From positions 1 to 64,000 of the forward strand of contig NZ_LS422988.1 of assembly GCF_900411375.1 (NCBI RefSeq): a stretch of DNA of 64,000 nt, in the 5' to 3' direction. The translations under genes and the position numbers were made by a program. Below the pieces are notes generated by a model. It did not search any database. It was given only the letters and a program-made list of their open reading frames with translations, and was not told the origin of the DNA. Shown here one piece after another: positions 63,431 to 64,000 of this stretch. The DNA comes from Lentilactobacillus raoultii (GTDB taxonomy: Bacteria > Bacillota > Bacilli > Lactobacillales > Lactobacillaceae). Each line of letters opens with the position of its first letter. The first letter of the stretch is position 1.

Positions 63431-64000
63431 GTGAAATTAACGGGTCGCGAAAAAACCGAATTATTTCTAGAGGGGATTGTCACAGTCATCTTACTGCTGA
63501 TGCTCAACCTTTCAATCATTGTCTTAATCAATCAGTCGATCCATACGAATCCCGGCTTGCGAGACGGCATTTTCATCATCAAAAAATCTGTGTTAATTGG
63601 TCCAAATCATTATCATCTGTGGAGTTGGGAAAATACCTTCATCACACTGATGCTGATTTTTGACGCTGCCGTGGTATACTGGCGACTGATTCGACGTTAT
63701 CATCAAATGCAACTGAGACACATTATCAGTGAGTTGCATTATATTGCCAATGGTCATTTGGACCATCGAATTGGGTTTAAACTCAAAGGAAACACCCAAT
63801 CGGTTGTCGAAAGCATTAACGCGTTAGTTGATAGTGTGATCAAGTCGATGAATGAGGAACGGGCAATTGAAAGCTCTAAGGACGAACTGATTACGAATGT
63901 CAGTCATGACTTGAGGACACCCTTGACTTCAATTCTCGGGTATTTAGGCCTGATTCAGGATAAGCAGTATAAGAGTCAGGAAGATTTACTGAAATACACC
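63431..64000 (+). CDS. Sensor histidine kinase, 3' end outside the window
   Basis: 190 residues present, starting at GTG 63431. TM1 (GIVTVILLLMLNLSIIVLI), an extracellular loop of about 45 residues, TM2 (FITLMLIFDAAVVYWRL), a HAMP-like linker (ELHYIANGHLDHRIGFKL), then the H-box SHDLRTPLTSILGYLGLI with the phospho-accepting His. The catalytic ATPase domain lies beyond 64000. VanS-like partner of the regulator upstream. Confidence 0.9.
   Translation, partial: MKLTGREKTELFLEGIVTVILLLMLNLSIIVLINQSIHTNPGLRDGIFIIKKSVLIGPNHYHLWSWENTFITLMLIFDAAVVYWRLIRRYHQMQLRHIISELHYIANGHLDHRIGFKLKGNTQSVVESINALVDSVIKSMNEERAIESSKDELITNVSHDLRTPLTSILGYLGLIQDKQYKSQEDLLKYT

Overview
The window reads as chromosome of a heterofermentative lactobacillus of the Lentilactobacillus/Levilactobacillus type. 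The basis is moderate GC content, TTG/GTG starts next to strong Shine-Dalgarno sequences, a family of L. brevis SlpA-like S-layer proteins with serine/alanine linkers (one carries SASSAS, the O-glycosylation motif described for L. buchneri and L. kefiri S-layers), and typical Lactobacillaceae core genes. Species cannot be fixed from the sequence alone.

Layout. (1) 0-4.8 kb: an operon with a GntP/citrate-type permease (5' end looks damaged), a pfkB sugar kinase, hexulose-6-phosphate synthase and hexuloisomerase, then a LacI regulator. (2) 4.8-12.4 kb: small genes, including carbonic anhydrase, an orphan Panacea-domain protein, TspO, small secreted proteins and the first S-layer paralogue. (3) 12.5-35.5 kb: seven more S-layer paralogues. 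Inserted between two of them is a type I-E CRISPR-Cas locus (cas3-cas8e-cas11-cas7-cas5-cas6e plus a 6-repeat array) with no cas1-cas2 in the window. A separate two-repeat mini-CRISPR lies upstream of cas3. (4) 35.5-41 kb: a three-gene minus-strand operon (BrxHI-like helicase, BrxD-like ATPase, TerB-domain protein), a candidate stand-alone defence cassette. (5) 41-44.7 kb: a secreted SGNH hydrolase, a Ser-rich surface protein and about 0.66 kb of gene-free DNA with its own promoter and terminator (candidate large ncRNA). (6) 44.9-49.5 kb: nucleoside salvage genes, led by a phosphopentomutase-like protein that has lost metal ligands. (7) 49.6-64 kb: core genes (pepT, rsmG, parA, parB, DUF951, ychF, DUF1129, guaB), RHH and SPFH genes, a secreted matrixin, nrtR-pncB, a GNAT acetyltransferase and a two-component system whose kinase runs off the window.

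The most interesting signal is the mini-CRISPR at 14644-14720. Its short spacer matches 16 of 20 bases of the predicted cas3 promoter. The match has an AAC at the PAM position, a perfect type I-E seed, and two of its four mismatches at spacer positions 6 and 12, which type I-E Cascade does not read. This is what a CreR/CreA-like guide would look like: a crRNA that directs Cascade to repress its own operon. Second in interest are a duplicated putative small RNA with paired stem-loops behind two S-layer genes, the large ncRNA candidate, and the stand-alone brxD/brxHI/TerB operon.

All assignments come from reading the sequence by eye. No database or folding program was run. Promoters and RNA structures are manual pattern calls.
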